Source of the DNA: Isochrysis galbana | Lineage: Eukaryota > Haptophyta > Isochrysidales > Isochrysidaceae | Reading direction: 5' to 3' | Assembly (NCBI GenBank): GCA_018136815.1 | Contig: CM030936.1 | Coordinates: forward strand, 888,831-952,830 | Length of the DNA stretch: 64,000 nucleotides | Part shown: positions 31,190 through 41,301 of the stretch, piece by piece | Layout: each line of letters starts with the position of its first letter | Position numbering within the stretch: position 1 is the stretch's first letter | Position numbers and translations under genes: made by a program | Notes under the pieces: model-generated | Databases searched by the model: none | What the model was told of the DNA's origin: nothing | The model's input: the letters and a program-made list of their open reading frames with translations, nothing else

Positions 31190-31744
31190 ATAAAGAATAG
31201 TTTTTTATTTAGTGAAGGCATATACATATCATATACATACCGGTAATGCATTACATTACTAAAACCGTGATTACTCGACCCCCGAGAGTAATCAACCTGT
31301 GATTACTCGGGTCACAGAGTAGTCCATGCCACATTACTGGCGACCTTTAGTAATCATTTGTACTCTCAGTATTGTAGGTGAGCCTTGGCCGGTGCGCCTT
31401 CGCGACTCGTTTCCGAAGAGGAAACGAGCTTCGCTCCGACATCCTCTCGCCTCTCGCCGCGTAAACGCGGCGCCCAACCAAGCGAAACAACGAAATGCAC
31501 CCCCGGCTGTGCCGCGAACACACCCAACTCACGGCGCGCGACAATCAACACCCGTCAACTACAGACTCACCGCCCCTACAGAAATGAACAAATGAACGCG
31601 CGTAATTTTTTTACCACTTACTTGTAGAGTATAAAGAACCCAGTAAATCAGGTCCTCTCTTACCCTCTCGTCTTGAGTAGAGTAGAGTAGAGAGAGGTGG
31701 AAGTGTGAGAGAGAGGCGCGAGCAACTGGCGCGCGCCATCCCCG
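31190..31744. other. intergenic stretch
   Basis: 31205-31365 is AT-richer with repeated GATTACTCG and GTAATCA segments. An opposed pair (TTACTCGACCCCCGAGAGTAA) forms a small hairpin near 31270. No gene was recognised. The stretch 31670-31744 probably contains the start region of the next gene. Confidence 0.4.
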
Positions 31745-32757
31745 ATGGCGATGGCCGACGCCAAGGTGCGCCAGGCTTCCCCTGCGCCAGGTGGCGGCTC
31801 GGCCGGCTCGCCGGCTTGATCGCGCGCGTAGCGTTCCGCAGGGCAGATAGGGCGGCGCGAAATGCGTGCGAGGGAAAGAGGGAGTTTGGGAAGCGGGGGG
31901 GGGGGGGCGAGGGGAGGAGGGGAGGAGGGAAGGGGGGGGGGGGAGGGAGCGAGCGAGCGAGCGAGGCGATGGACGGAGAGTACGCGTTTGCTTTCCCGCC
32001 GGGACCATAGGTGATGAAGCAGCATGTGGCGGAGATCATCGCGAAGGAAGATCTCGACAACCTCTCGGCCAAATCGGTGAGTGGCATGTGAATGAGCCAG
32101 GCCGTGTCCGCCCCCAGCACTTGCACGTGCACACACACCGTCTGCCGCTTGCAAAGGTGAGAGAGAAGCTCGAGTTGGCGCTCGGCATGGAGCCGGGAAG
32201 CCTGAAGCCTCAAAAGGCTCTGATCGGCAAATTGATCGATGCGGCAATGGCGGAGCGCAATGGCGACAAAGAAGGGGATGAAGAGGAAGAGGAGGAGGAG
32301 GAGGAGGAGGAGGAGGAGGAGGAGGAGGAAGAGGAGGTACAACCCGCGGCAAAAAAGAGCCGCAAGGTGCCAGCTGCAAAGGAGGAGCCCAAGTCGGAGA
32401 AGAACTTCAGCTGTACCACCAAGTCTGGGAAGGAGCCGCCAAAGGATTTGAAGAAGACGCAGGCGAAGCTCTTCAAATCGAAAGAGTTCTTCAGCAAGGG
32501 AGAGAGGATTACACTTGATGTGCGTGATGCCCTTGCTGTCAAAAGCTTTCACTGCCTTCCAACAGTTTATTACTCACTTCAGTTGTGCTCCGTCTCAGAT
32601 CTGTGGGAATAAGCTTACGGCTGATCCCCGCGAGTTTTCTAGCGGAGGCAAGGGCTGGTACACTGGAGGCAAAATAGAAATGCGTATAAATGGCAAGGCC
32701 TGCTGGGCACAAGCTTCGATCAACATCACGATTCCGGGTTCTCAAGATTGGAAGTGA
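31745..32757 (+). CDS. DEK-C-domain nuclear protein, four exons
   Basis: Exons 31745-31765, 32011-32076, 32157-32519 and 32599-32757, all phase 0, give 202 residues. Exons 2-3 encode a DEK C-terminal type domain: KQHVAEIIAKEDLDNLSAKS then VREKLELALGMEPGSLKPQK, a helical fold that binds DNA or chromatin. A run of ~20 glutamates (GAG/GAA triplets at 32281-32336) and a basic patch AAKKSRKVPAAK follow. The C-terminal block FFSKGERITLD, then GNKLTADPREFSSGGKGWYT and NITIPGSQDW, is a compact beta-type domain seen next to such modules in algae and fungi, without a name I can give. Exon 1 is only seven codons and is chosen by phase and splice sites, so it is the least certain part. A chromatin-associated role is inferred. 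Confidence 0.65.
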
Positions 32758-33671
32758 AGCCATAGCTCCCAACTGGAGGCTGGTGGCTAGAAGTTGAGAC
32801 GAATATGCAAGAGGTGCGCAAGCCCAGAGTATCTGTGCGATGCACAAGGAAGCTTGCAGCCGCCTCAAGGTTCCTTTTCGACCACTTGTGGCAGGTGCAC
32901 CTAGTGTGCATCATCCCACGTGAAGGAGCTAGTTTCCTCTATTATTACTGTAAATGCATACCACGGGACCGGGTCTGCCGGTGATGAGCACGTCTGCTGC
33001 GGATACGAGCACTGTTTGACCGCAGAGGGCCAAGGAAAGAACCTGCGTAATGTTGGCTGGCAAGATGGCAAGTAAGGCGCACATGTTCATGGTGTGTTTG
33101 GTGATGTTGAAGTTGTACGTGTCCCTGCACAATTGGCCGCTGTGGAGCGGCGCATCATGGTTACCTCCTCTCGCGCTAGGTTCCTGCCTCGCGAATGCAC
33201 ACGTGGTGATGCCGCTGCAAGCATGTGTTCAGTGCTTCTACTAAGCTAATGCCAACGGCTGCTGCGGATGCACATCGAGCGCAGCACTCAGTTCGGCAGA
33301 AAGCTATATGCTGTGTTGTCATTTTTCGTGCTTGTCTTGCTGTCGTGATGCGTGTATGTAGTGGTGCCTTGAATTCTGGTCGCTGCGTATGAGAATGCCT
33401 TTGATTTAAACGTGACTTGTTCATTGTTCATTGTTCATTTTCGTGGTGCCATCTCAACTTAGACTTGGCGATTAGCGATGCGCCGCTCGCGAACTCGCGA
33501 AAGCTGATATAATTTAGTTCTAGTTGCCGCAAGGCAAGAGGGGGGGGAGTGGGCGTGGCTATGCCCAGGGTCACGCGCGAGGCGAAACTATTACTATTAG
33601 CTACGCAGTAGTGCAAGAAGTTTTGTCGCCCCTCATCGATTGTTGCTCAATTCGCTCTTGGTATAGCCATT
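32758..33671. other. intergenic stretch
   Basis: No gene recognised. 33545-33600 holds GGGCGTGGCTATGCCCAGG and GCGCGAGGCGAAACTATTA, a worn copy of the LINE 3' terminal landmarks without the T tail. CATTGTTCATTGTTCATTTT-like simple repeats lie at 33420-33440. Confidence 0.4.
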
Positions 33672-33865
33672 CATAAAAAAAAATCTTCTTAAAAATTCTC
33701 GCTACGTATGCGGCGTGAGGCAGTTTGCTAGTGTACCCCCCTACTACCCTACCTTAACCCCTAACAACCCCCTTCCCCTTCCCCAGTTCCCTCTTTAGCG
33801 GAGAAGCTGGTTCCAGGGGGGCCGCGCGCGCTGCTTCGGCCGGGAGTTGGAGAGAAGGGGGTGGG
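33672..33865 (-). mobile_element. LINE-type 3' end, second family, copy 2
   Basis: The reverse copy of the 19690-19970 element: on the minus strand it ends GCGAGAATTTTTAAGAAGAT plus a T run (33674-33682 on the plus strand as A). Shared blocks include the GGTTAAGG and GGGGAAGGGGGTTGTTAGGG segments. It is truncated upstream. Confidence 0.65.
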
Positions 33866-34302
33866 AGAAAATTAAAATGTTATATCCTAGCCAACCCCAC
33901 TAGCTAATTGGACACAACTTTTCAGCCCCGGACTCCCGCCATGCCTGGCGAGCCAGGTGTCCGAGTGGTACCGGGGGGGGGGGCACTGCCCCCTCCCCTC
34001 GATATTTGTCCTCCCCCCAGTGCAAGCACCGGCCCTACGCACCCCAGCACACCCTCTCCTCGAGGCCACGCTGGGGGAAAACCCCTTTCGGGTAAAAGCA
34101 ACGCAGGGGGGGGGGGCACTCGTGAGTTTAGGGGCCTAGAGCGCTAATCTCCCTCGCCCGAGCGAGTGGCCGCGGCGAGCCGCGGCCCTTCCCTCCTGGC
34201 TCTGGCGCCCCCGTCTTCTCTTACCCAACTAGGTCTAGAAGACACGTAAACACCGGAGGGGAGAGCTGCCGCTCCCCCCTCCCCTCCCTCTTCCCTTTTC
34301 CT

Positions 34303-35515
34303 CCTCAACTAAGTTTATACTTGGTTCGCCCATGGGGGGGCACGAGCCCCCCCCTCTCTCCACTCCTCCCCTGCCGTGGGGGAGGAACCACCCATCCTCC
34401 TGGCATGCCTGATGGCTTGCCAGGAGGCCACTGCCCTGCTGACCCACTCTCTCCCTGACAGGCTCGCCTGATTCGCGCGTCCTGGCCCCTCGTGGCCAGC
34501 CCATCGCTCCAACCCCCCCTCCCCCCTGTTCGACAGGCAGACAGGTGCAGAGTGGGGGCCCCTGAGGCCCGGGAGCGCCAGCGAGGGAGAGGCAGGGGAG
34601 ACCAGGGCCCAGCCCCAGCCTCCTCTGCCCCCTGAACTGGCCTCCAGGAGCCTCTAGGGGTCGCCAGAGGCAGCTGCAGGCCTGTCGCAGGCGCGCCATC
34701 GCGCGTGCCTGCAGGAGAGGGGAGAGAGAGAGCGGAGAAGGGGGTGGGCGGAGCGAGGGCTCCGCTCACCGGAAAATATGTAAGTCCCGCACCTGTTTAC
34801 AGGAGAAGTCGGGACTGAGGACGCCGCCAGCCCGGTAGGCATAGGAGGAAGAGGGGAACGGATCACCGGGGGGGGGGCGCGGGCCACCGACCATATCTAA
34901 GCCCTTTTCCCCTATCCCCCTAGTAGTGCACGGGGGGAGTCGCCTGATGGCGGGGGGGAAAGGGCCGGGAGAGAGGGGGTGTAGAAAGTTTTGCTGCGTG
35001 AGTAGAAAGTAGAGGGTCCACGGCCGCGTGTGCGGTGAGACTATTAAGAAGTTAATTAATCTTCCCTTTTCCTCCTCTCTTCCGCTGCGGCGGGGGCCCA
35101 TGGCGCGCGCCTGCGGCCCCTCGCTCAGGTCCCCAGATGGCCCGCAGGGCCTGGGAGCACAGCTCAAGGGGCAGGTGAGGCTGGGGCATGGCCCTGGCCC
35201 CTCCTGCCTCTCCCTCGCTGGCGCTCCGCTCCCCTGCAAGTCGACTGGAGCTGGCTGGGGGGTCCTAAACAGGGGGGCCCAGGGGGAGGAGGGGCTGGTC
35301 AGAGGAATGGGCAGGCCACGACAGGCCAGGGCGGGCGAATCAGGCGTGCCTGTGGGGAGAGGGATGGGTCAGCAGGGCAGTGTGCTCCTGGCAGGCCATC
35401 AGGCGTGCCAGGAGAGCGGGTGGTTCTTCCCCCATGGCAGGGGAGGAGTGGAGAGAGAGGGGGGCTCGTGCCCCGCCATGAGTGAACCAAGTATAAACTT
35501 AGTTGAGAAGGGGGT
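34303..35515. repeat. large inverted repeat, arms ~400 bp, around a LINE tail
   Basis: Left arm 34303-34700 and right arm 35098-35515 are diverged reverse complements. Both ends carry ACCAAGTATAAACTTAGTTG (34306-34325 minus; 35486-35505 plus), then GGGGCTCGTGCCCC, GGTGGTTC.TCCCCCA, CTCCTGGCA and GAGAGGCAG blocks. The spacer includes a plus-strand LINE-type end ACTATTAAGAAGTTAATTAA at ~35040. A further partial copy is at 57744-57978. The minus-strand peptide CGTYIFSGERSPRSAHPL (~34790) has a counterpart at 57800 (CGTYLFFGERSSRSAHPF), so part of this family once coded for protein. Confidence 0.7.
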
Positions 35516-35589
35516 GGGAGATTGTGGCTCATCTCTTGCTCCAGTTTCGACTCGGATTTCCTCGTTGATATAACGCGAGATCTTTATTG

Positions 35590-36400
35590 GTTCTCGGTGC
35601 GATTCTTATGAAGAGATTTGGCTACCCTAGGTGATGTTTCTTATGTCCGAGTCCAGGCCTCTCGCCGCCTGCAAGAGGTCCTCTGTTGCTCCTAGATTGA
35701 AGTCCTTGTCTATAGTGTACAGGGGGCTTATCATTTTCCGTATATGTTTGTTGTTCGGGGCGTGTAGCCCCATGTTTTCGCGTTGTTTTTTTAATCTTTG
35801 AAAGAAACCGACCTTTGCCGTTACTAATACGTGGTATCTCGTAAGGATAGCTCTTAGTATTGTTCTAACGGACCTACCGTCCGCGTTGCCATATTGGATG
35901 TTGTAAAAGTCCGTAAGGATGTACCTCCACGCCAGGATACCTAAGTATCCCGAGGAGGGATGCGGTCTATCTATCTGATAGCAAAAAAGACGCTCGCGGC
36001 TATCTCAGAGCCCGGCCTAAGATTCATTCCCATAAGTCCTTCTATGAATTCGAAGATGGGCTCCATCGCGATGCACGTGGCTATGTGGGTGGAGCTCTCG
36101 GGGGCTATACCGCAAAAGCGGCACGTCGGATCGTCGGCGAACCGGTTCGCCGTGGGGAGTCCTTGTTGGGTTGTTGGGGTGGCAAGTGGCAAGGCGACAG
36201 TGGCAGGAGGCAGGGTCAGAGACTGGCCCTGCTGGTCTGCAGGGAACAGGACTCTGCCTGTTCCCTGCTTCTGGTGGTGTTTGGGGGGCGAGGGCGGGAG
36301 GATCATGTCGACGTCGCTATCTGTGAGGGGGGCAGCCTGCGAGCGCTTCGGCTCCGGCGGCTTGGGGCGGCCCCGGCTAAGGCTAGTAACCACTTTGATT
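35590..36400 (-). mobile_element. LINE C-terminal part with cysteine finger
   Basis: On the minus strand: CRFCGIAPESSTHIATC at ~36140-36090, the C..C....H....C finger of LINE C-termini, then after a frame change GILAWRYILTDFYNIQYG, VGFFQRLKKQRENMGLHAPN and KMISPLYTIDKDFNL (~35950-35650). It is homologous to pieces at 44500-44665 and 63200-63590. The RT core is absent. The 3' hairpin and T tail are not present; the sequence meets the inverted repeat near 35515. Confidence 0.75.
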
Positions 36401-37736
36401 TGGGCCTAACTAACCGGATATTGTGGGTAGTTCACCCAAGCCTAACTGGTTAGATAGTGGTAGTGAGCCCCCCCTATCTGGTTAGATAGTGGTAGTGGAA
36501 AAAGCATCTGGGTATTCTGGGTATCCAGATACCCGGCTAGGCTGCTAGGGCGTCCACGCCCCCACATCCACATATTTGCACCATATCACCATATACTAGC
36601 ACCATACACCATATACCATATAATTAATACCCCAATACGTCTCCAACAGGCCTATTCAAGCCCAGTCTCCAACCTTTATAAGCTTTTTGCTTTTTGGATT
36701 TGCTCCACAATTCACAATCCACGGGGGAGGTGAGCGGCGGAGCGGCGTAGTGGGAGGGAGCGGAGGGAAGGGCAGGGAGCGGGGGACAGAGCGGGAGGGA
36801 GCGGCGGGGAGGTGGTTGGTAGGGGGGGGGGCCGCGCCGAGCTGCTGAAGGAGGGGTTCCGCGGGGGGGAAATGTCCACGCTCTGGAGGCTAGAGGTGGG
36901 CATCCGCTCGGGGGGGGGGGGGGGGGGGGTCCACGCTCCGAAGGGGTGGCCGATCCCCTATCGACTATATCGACACATCGACACCCCTCCAAAGAGCAAA
37001 GAAAGAGCAAAGAGCAGCAAGAGTGCGGAGACGGAGACTGATATTAATACCAAAATGAAGGTGTGGCGGCCGGAACCGAAAAAACCCGGAACCTCAGGCC
37101 TCAGGTTGCACCTTCTCGGGTCTCGGGCGGAGTGCGGAGGGCGGCGGGCGAAGCGCGACGGCGACGGCTCGTCTTCGAGCACCTCCACACGCCCCCGCCA
37201 GGGCCGCGACTTGGGGCCGGCGCGCGGCGCGGCGCGTCCTCGTCGTCCGGCGGCATGTGGGCGCAGTCGCTTGAACGGCGGCAGGCGCCCCTAGATGGTA
37301 GATGGCGCTTGGCGCGTAGCGAGGGCCGCCCTCGCGGTGGGTGGGCCGGGTGCAGGAGAGAGGAGAGGGGCGCAGCGGCGCGCGCCCCATCGCCATCGCG
37401 CGACCAATGTATAATTTATATTTTTATTTCAACGATAGTTTGCGACGGTTATCACGAGCAACGAACGCCAATCAACGTGCAGACACCTACCTAAATTAGC
37501 ACTAACAAGCACGCTACGGTCGCTAGAGACGGGTGCCTTTACTCTTCCATCACCAACCACAACACACACACCTCAAGAATTGCGATTGCCGCTCGCCATG
37601 GCAGGCACTTGCTTGCACACAAGCACAGGAAAACGAAAAACTCGCGTGGTAGGACACAAACAACAAGAATGCAATGACGCCGACGAGATAGGGTCAGTCT
37701 GTGCGGGCGACAGCTTCCTCTTCTGCGCGCCTAGAC
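36401..37736. other. intergenic stretch
   Basis: 36435-36510 has two near-copies of AGATAGTGGTAGTG; 36580-36625 repeats CACCATATAC; 36730-36940 is purine-rich with long G runs. 37050-37400 is GC-rich with open frames on both strands but no recognised protein. 37390-37415 resembles the CCATCGC.GACCAA.TATAA end of the inverted repeat family. Confidence 0.4.
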
Positions 37737-38141
37737 CTACTGGAGAAAGCGAGGCTTGTGATCCTCTCGTCTTCGGTGCCCTAGGCTGCGGAAACGAGCA
37801 TGTCTCATCTCATGCAGGACCCTCGAAGCCGTTCGTCTCAAGAGATCGCCGATCAGCGCGACACCCCCTAGTAAACCCCACGCACGATAGAGCACTTCGC
37901 TCGCCTCGGCTGCCAATCGGAGGCTCCAAAGGCGCAAGCAGCTCGCGAAGCCGGCCCCACGTTCGCTCACTCTGGACAGTTGGCCAAGCACCGTCTGGCG
38001 CGTATTCTCGAGCCGGTGCGTCATGAGCCCAACTGCGCGATGCACGAATCGGCGCCAGCGAGGACTAAGGCGCTGTTGTGCTTCATTGTTGGTTGTGTAG
38101 GTGCCATAGGGGTCAGCCAACCGCTCAAGACTGCGCTGCAA
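37737..38141 (-). CDS. hypothetical ORF, possibly an exon
   Basis: Minus-strand frame preceded by an acceptor-like ATCTTGCAG at ~38140. It begins RSLERLADPYGTYTTNNEAQ and continues with arginine-rich helical segments (VLYRAWGLLGGVALIGDLLR). It lies just downstream of the plastid-targeted protein gene on the same strand, separated by that gene's stop, so it would be a separate gene. No family was recognised and coding status is uncertain. Confidence 0.25.
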   Translation of the reverse strand: MQRSLERLADPYGTYTTNNEAQQRLSPRWRRFVHRAVGLMTHRLENTRQTVLGQLSRVSERGAGFASCLRLWSLRLAAEASEVLYRAWGLLGGVALIGDLLRRTASRVLHEMRHARFRSLGHRRREDHKPRFLQ

Positions 38142-38229
38142 GATCTATGTCGGATAGCGGGTGGATAGATGGGTGAGAAGCTCGCCGCCGCAACATTACA
38201 GCTGGGTGATAGGGACGGGCGAATCGCTT

Positions 38230-38934
38230 TCAAGGCGGGCTCTGCGGCTCACGCACATCGGCAGCTGTGGTAGTTGGACCGGTGTAGGGCTCTATGCGCC
38301 TGTGCAGCCAGAGGGCCTGCTTCACAAGCTTCTCGACTAGCACATTCTTCTTCCTCTGGAAGTTGTCCTCGCCCTGCAGGCCGTAGTCGCGGCTGATCCG
38401 ATTGGCTTTCCAGCGGATGCGGTAGATGCCCGACCGCAGTAGATTAGAAAGTAGCGGCAAGATGTCTTGCGGTTGCTCGCGCGCGGCCTGGAGGACTCGC
38501 TGACGTATGGTCGGCCTGAGCGCGAGCAGCGCCACGCGTAGCCCACGGGCATGCCGCTCGAGCCTCGCCTCAACCGCACTCCTCATCCTCTCCGCCTGAT
38601 GTGACAGCTCTGGCGCGAGCGGGGCCAGCATGCTCGTGTGGTTGGCGATACACGAATAGAAACATAGCTGGAGCTTCTCGAGCTGGTAGCCCATCGCCCA
38701 GAGCAGCAGTGGGCCTCTGTGCCGTGCCGAGTCGAGTGCAAGCCCCACTGCCTCAGCGGGCTCTCTTCGCGCAGCATCCAACACCACCTTCGCGTCGAGC
38801 TGGACGAGCTCGAGGACGTCATGAAGGGCCTCGTCCGAGAGACGCATGCATGGTGGCAAGGCTCGCGCGACGCCAGTGTGCAGCCTCACCGAGGGAGAGA
38901 AAGCGTTAGCAGTGAGCACCAGGCTGAGGAGCAT
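38230..38934 (-). CDS. putative plastid-targeted protein of unknown function
   Basis: 234 residues from ATG 38934. The N-terminus MLLSLVLTANAFSPSVRLHT is a short signal peptide with a likely cut after ANA, followed by phenylalanine and a serine/arginine-rich stretch. That is the bipartite leader known from algae with complex red plastids (ASAF-like motif). The mature part is mostly helical: SDEALHDVLELVQLDAKVVL, GPLLLWAMGYQLEKLQLCFY, a central arginine-rich region, and RIRWKANRISRDYGLQGEDN near the end. I recognise no enzyme motif. The frame extends upstream to 39381 through low-complexity proline sequence, which I reject as coding. The CT-rich tract just upstream (minus-strand sense) is its probable promoter or 5' UTR. 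Confidence 0.55.
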   Translation of the reverse strand: MLLSLVLTANAFSPSVRLHTGVARALPPCMRLSDEALHDVLELVQLDAKVVLDAARREPAEAVGLALDSARHRGPLLLWAMGYQLEKLQLCFYSCIANHTSMLAPLAPELSHQAERMRSAVEARLERHARGLRVALLALRPTIRQRVLQAAREQPQDILPLLSNLLRSGIYRIRWKANRISRDYGLQGEDNFQRKKNVLVEKLVKQALWLHRRIEPYTGPTTTAADVREPQSPP

Positions 38935-39670
38935 CGGGGAGGGGGGAGAGAGAGAGAAAAGGGGGGGGCGGGGGGGGGGGGGGGGGGGAGGAACGGGGTG
39001 GCCAAGACGGGAGGGAAAGGAGGTGAGAGGGAGAGGGATGGTGAGGGAGGGGGAAGCGGCGGCGGAGAGGGTGCGCGCGGGCCGGCGGACAGACAGGTGG
39101 GAGAAAGGCCTGCCGCCGGAAGGCAGAGAGAGAGCAGGAGCAAGGGAAGAACTATGGTAGGAGGGAGAAGAAAGAGAGAGAGGAAGAGAGAGAAGAAAGG
39201 TAGTGTGTACCGGCGGGGGGGGAAGGAGGGGCGGCGGAGGGGACGAGAGGGGGGGGGGGGGGGGGGGGGAGGTTACTCCGACGCCGGCGGCGACAGAATC
39301 TCTCGGCAGCGCCCGAGGGAGGAGAGAGAGAGAGGATCCATATGAGTACGTGGTGGTAGGTGGTCTTAGCGGAGATCTCAAGAGAAGTGAGTACGAGTCG
39401 TAGGAGTGGGAGAGATCGATATAGAGATGTCTTCTTAGTGGAGGCGGGGAACCAAAGTAAAGGGGGGAGAGCGGCGAGAGAGAGGAGGGAAGAGCCCCCC
39501 TCTCTCCCCCTCCTCCTCCTCCTTCCTCCTCCTCTCACTCAAAGCCCCACCACAGGGAGAGGCAAAGACGCCGACGGACGTCCGAGTCGACCCTCGCTTG
39601 TCCCCCCTATTTAAAAAAAACTCCTCACGAGAGTACAGGCGCAGCAGCGCGGGTGCTGCAAGCTGCAAGC
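38935..39670. other. G/A-rich low-complexity region
   Basis: On the plus strand 38940-39330 is almost entirely G and A with long G runs; 39500-39540 is C/T-rich. Frames open in it are artefacts. It may act as the divergent upstream region of the plastid-protein gene. Confidence 0.55.
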
Positions 39671-39870
39671 CTGGATGAGAAATAGTAGTACGTATTTACC
39701 AGGCCAAATACATATGTATTTGGCTGTATTTGGAGCGCGTCACGGGTTCTAGGCCTCAACTGAATTTGCAATGCGTTTAAACACTGTCCTTGGTCCTTGG
39801 CTTCAAATATATTTTAGGCCCCAACACCGAACACCTTATTTCCCATCTACCATCTAGCAATCTAGCAAGG
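39671..39870. mobile_element. miniature inverted-repeat element, family B, copy 2
   Basis: About 200 bp, flanked by an 8-bp duplication CTGCAAGC (39663-39670 and 39871-39878). The left end CTGGATGAGAAATA is diverged; near the right end is TTATTTCCCATCTACC. It contains the perfect palindrome CCAAATACATATGTATTTGG at 39704-39723 and GGCCCCAACACCG, the reverse of a block in the 12083 copy. CTGCAAGC also occurs once more upstream, so the duplication is slightly less certain than for the first copy. Confidence 0.75.
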
Positions 39871-40120
39871 CTGCAAGCTGCGCACGAGCCTGTCTTCGTC
39901 TAGCTAGAGCTAGAGGCGGCCACTTCGTACTTCGTGCTCGTGCCCGCTTCGTGGGCGTGCCCCATCATGGCCCCCATGAAGCCCCCGAGCAAGCCTAAGT
40001 CGCCCAGGTGTCGCATTCATCCTCTAGATGATAGATGATGCGATTTCGATTTCCAGGCTCTTATCCTCTTATCTCCAGGTCCTTCGCCATGCGGCCACAC
40101 GGTGAAGCTAAGGCATATCT

Positions 40121-40306
40121 AAAAAAAAATCTGAAGATTCAGGCTACTACTGCTACCGCTAGCTATAAATGACCACGCGCTCACGGTACCGACTCACGCC
40201 ATCGCCTATACCTATACCTCAGCAGAACACTCAATCACTCAATCTCACTTCCTTTACACTACCCCCTTCATTCTCATTCTCATTCCTTTGTCTTTAGTAT
40301 CGGGGG
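40121..40306 (-). mobile_element. SINE-like element, copy 2
   Basis: Read on the minus strand it starts CCCCCCGATACTAAAGACAA and ends AGCCTGAATCTTCAGAT plus nine T. The interior differs from the other copies except near the ends. No flanking duplication was found. Confidence 0.6.
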
Positions 40307-40544
40307 GTGGGGTGGGGTGGGGGTGGGGGGGGGCGTGCACTAGCTACGACGGGCCAAGCGCAAGGGGCGGGCTGGGGCAGATCTGTACGTTGTTGTTGTT
40401 GTTGTTGGGTGTTCCTGTGGCCGACAAACGTAAAACGCCGTCTGAACTATCTTATCGTGACCCCGGAGGCCGGGAGCGATCGGGAGGCAGTACGTGAGCC
40501 TCGTCCTCAGCCACATCCTCACCTGCCGGTGCCGATGCAGCTCC

Positions 40545-40957
40545 CGAGCTCGCCAAGACACCCTAATGCTGGGCACGAATTTGGCCGCGATAGCACAAGC
40601 GCTAAATATAGCCGATAGACTCGCCTAATCGCACATAGACCACCGCCGCGACTCACCCTTCTACTCCTTCCCAGCCCTCAGACCCGATGAGACACACCCA
40701 CTCGTCACCTCAACTCAAAAACGGACAACACTTAAACCGGTAGCCCGTAGCCCGATGGCACAGGAGGAAGTAGAGGAAAACCTATCGGGGATCGGAACAC
40801 GCCGCCTGCTGCAGGAAACCCCACACACCCAGCCCCTAGGTAGCGCACGAGGGACGGGCCGCAAGGCAGGTGGAGGGGGGGCGAGGGCAGCGGGCGTGGC
40901 TGCATAGTTAAGATGCAGAGTCGCGCGCGCGGCGAGAATATTAAGAAGTTTTTTTAC
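40545..40957 (+). mobile_element. 5'-truncated LINE with C-terminal peptide and T-tailed 3' end
   Basis: Begins with the C-terminal peptide LMLGTNLAAIAQALNIADRL and a stop at ~40626. The full 3' UTR follows: CGATGGCACAGGAGGAAGTA, CGCCGCCTGCTGCAGGAAAC, GGTAGCGCACGAGGG, the hairpin CTGCATAGTTAAGATGCAG, and GCGAGAATATTAAGAAG plus seven T. This copy and the one at 62873 show most clearly that the T run is at the sense-strand 3' end. Confidence 0.85.
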
Positions 40958-41301
40958 CTTAATATCCATAAATAGAGTCTCGCCCATGAGTCCCCAGCCT
41001 CCAGAGTAGGAATAGAGTGGGCGCTCAAGTGGAGAGGGGCGGGCGGGCGGGCGGCTCTGTGGGTGGGGGTGGCCAGCCCTCTCCCCTTTTGTCCTCCATC
41101 TCCCGAAGCAGGGGGGAAGGCAAGAGCGAGAGTGAGAGGAAGAGGAAGAGTGAGAGAGCAGGAGCACTGGAGAGGGGAAGGAAGAGGGGAGAGAGGGAGT
41201 GCGCGCAGAGGTGGTGGCTGCGGGTGGGACCCAAGGGGGAAGGGGGTTGGGGTAGTGAGTGGGGTTGAGCTGGGCAAAGGCCTAGGGGTGCGCGCCGTCG
41301 C

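Noticed and set aside
38935-39381. Proline-rich N-terminal extension of the plastid-protein frame
   Set aside because: It translates the low-complexity C/T tract, and the internal ATG at 38934 gives a proper signal peptide.
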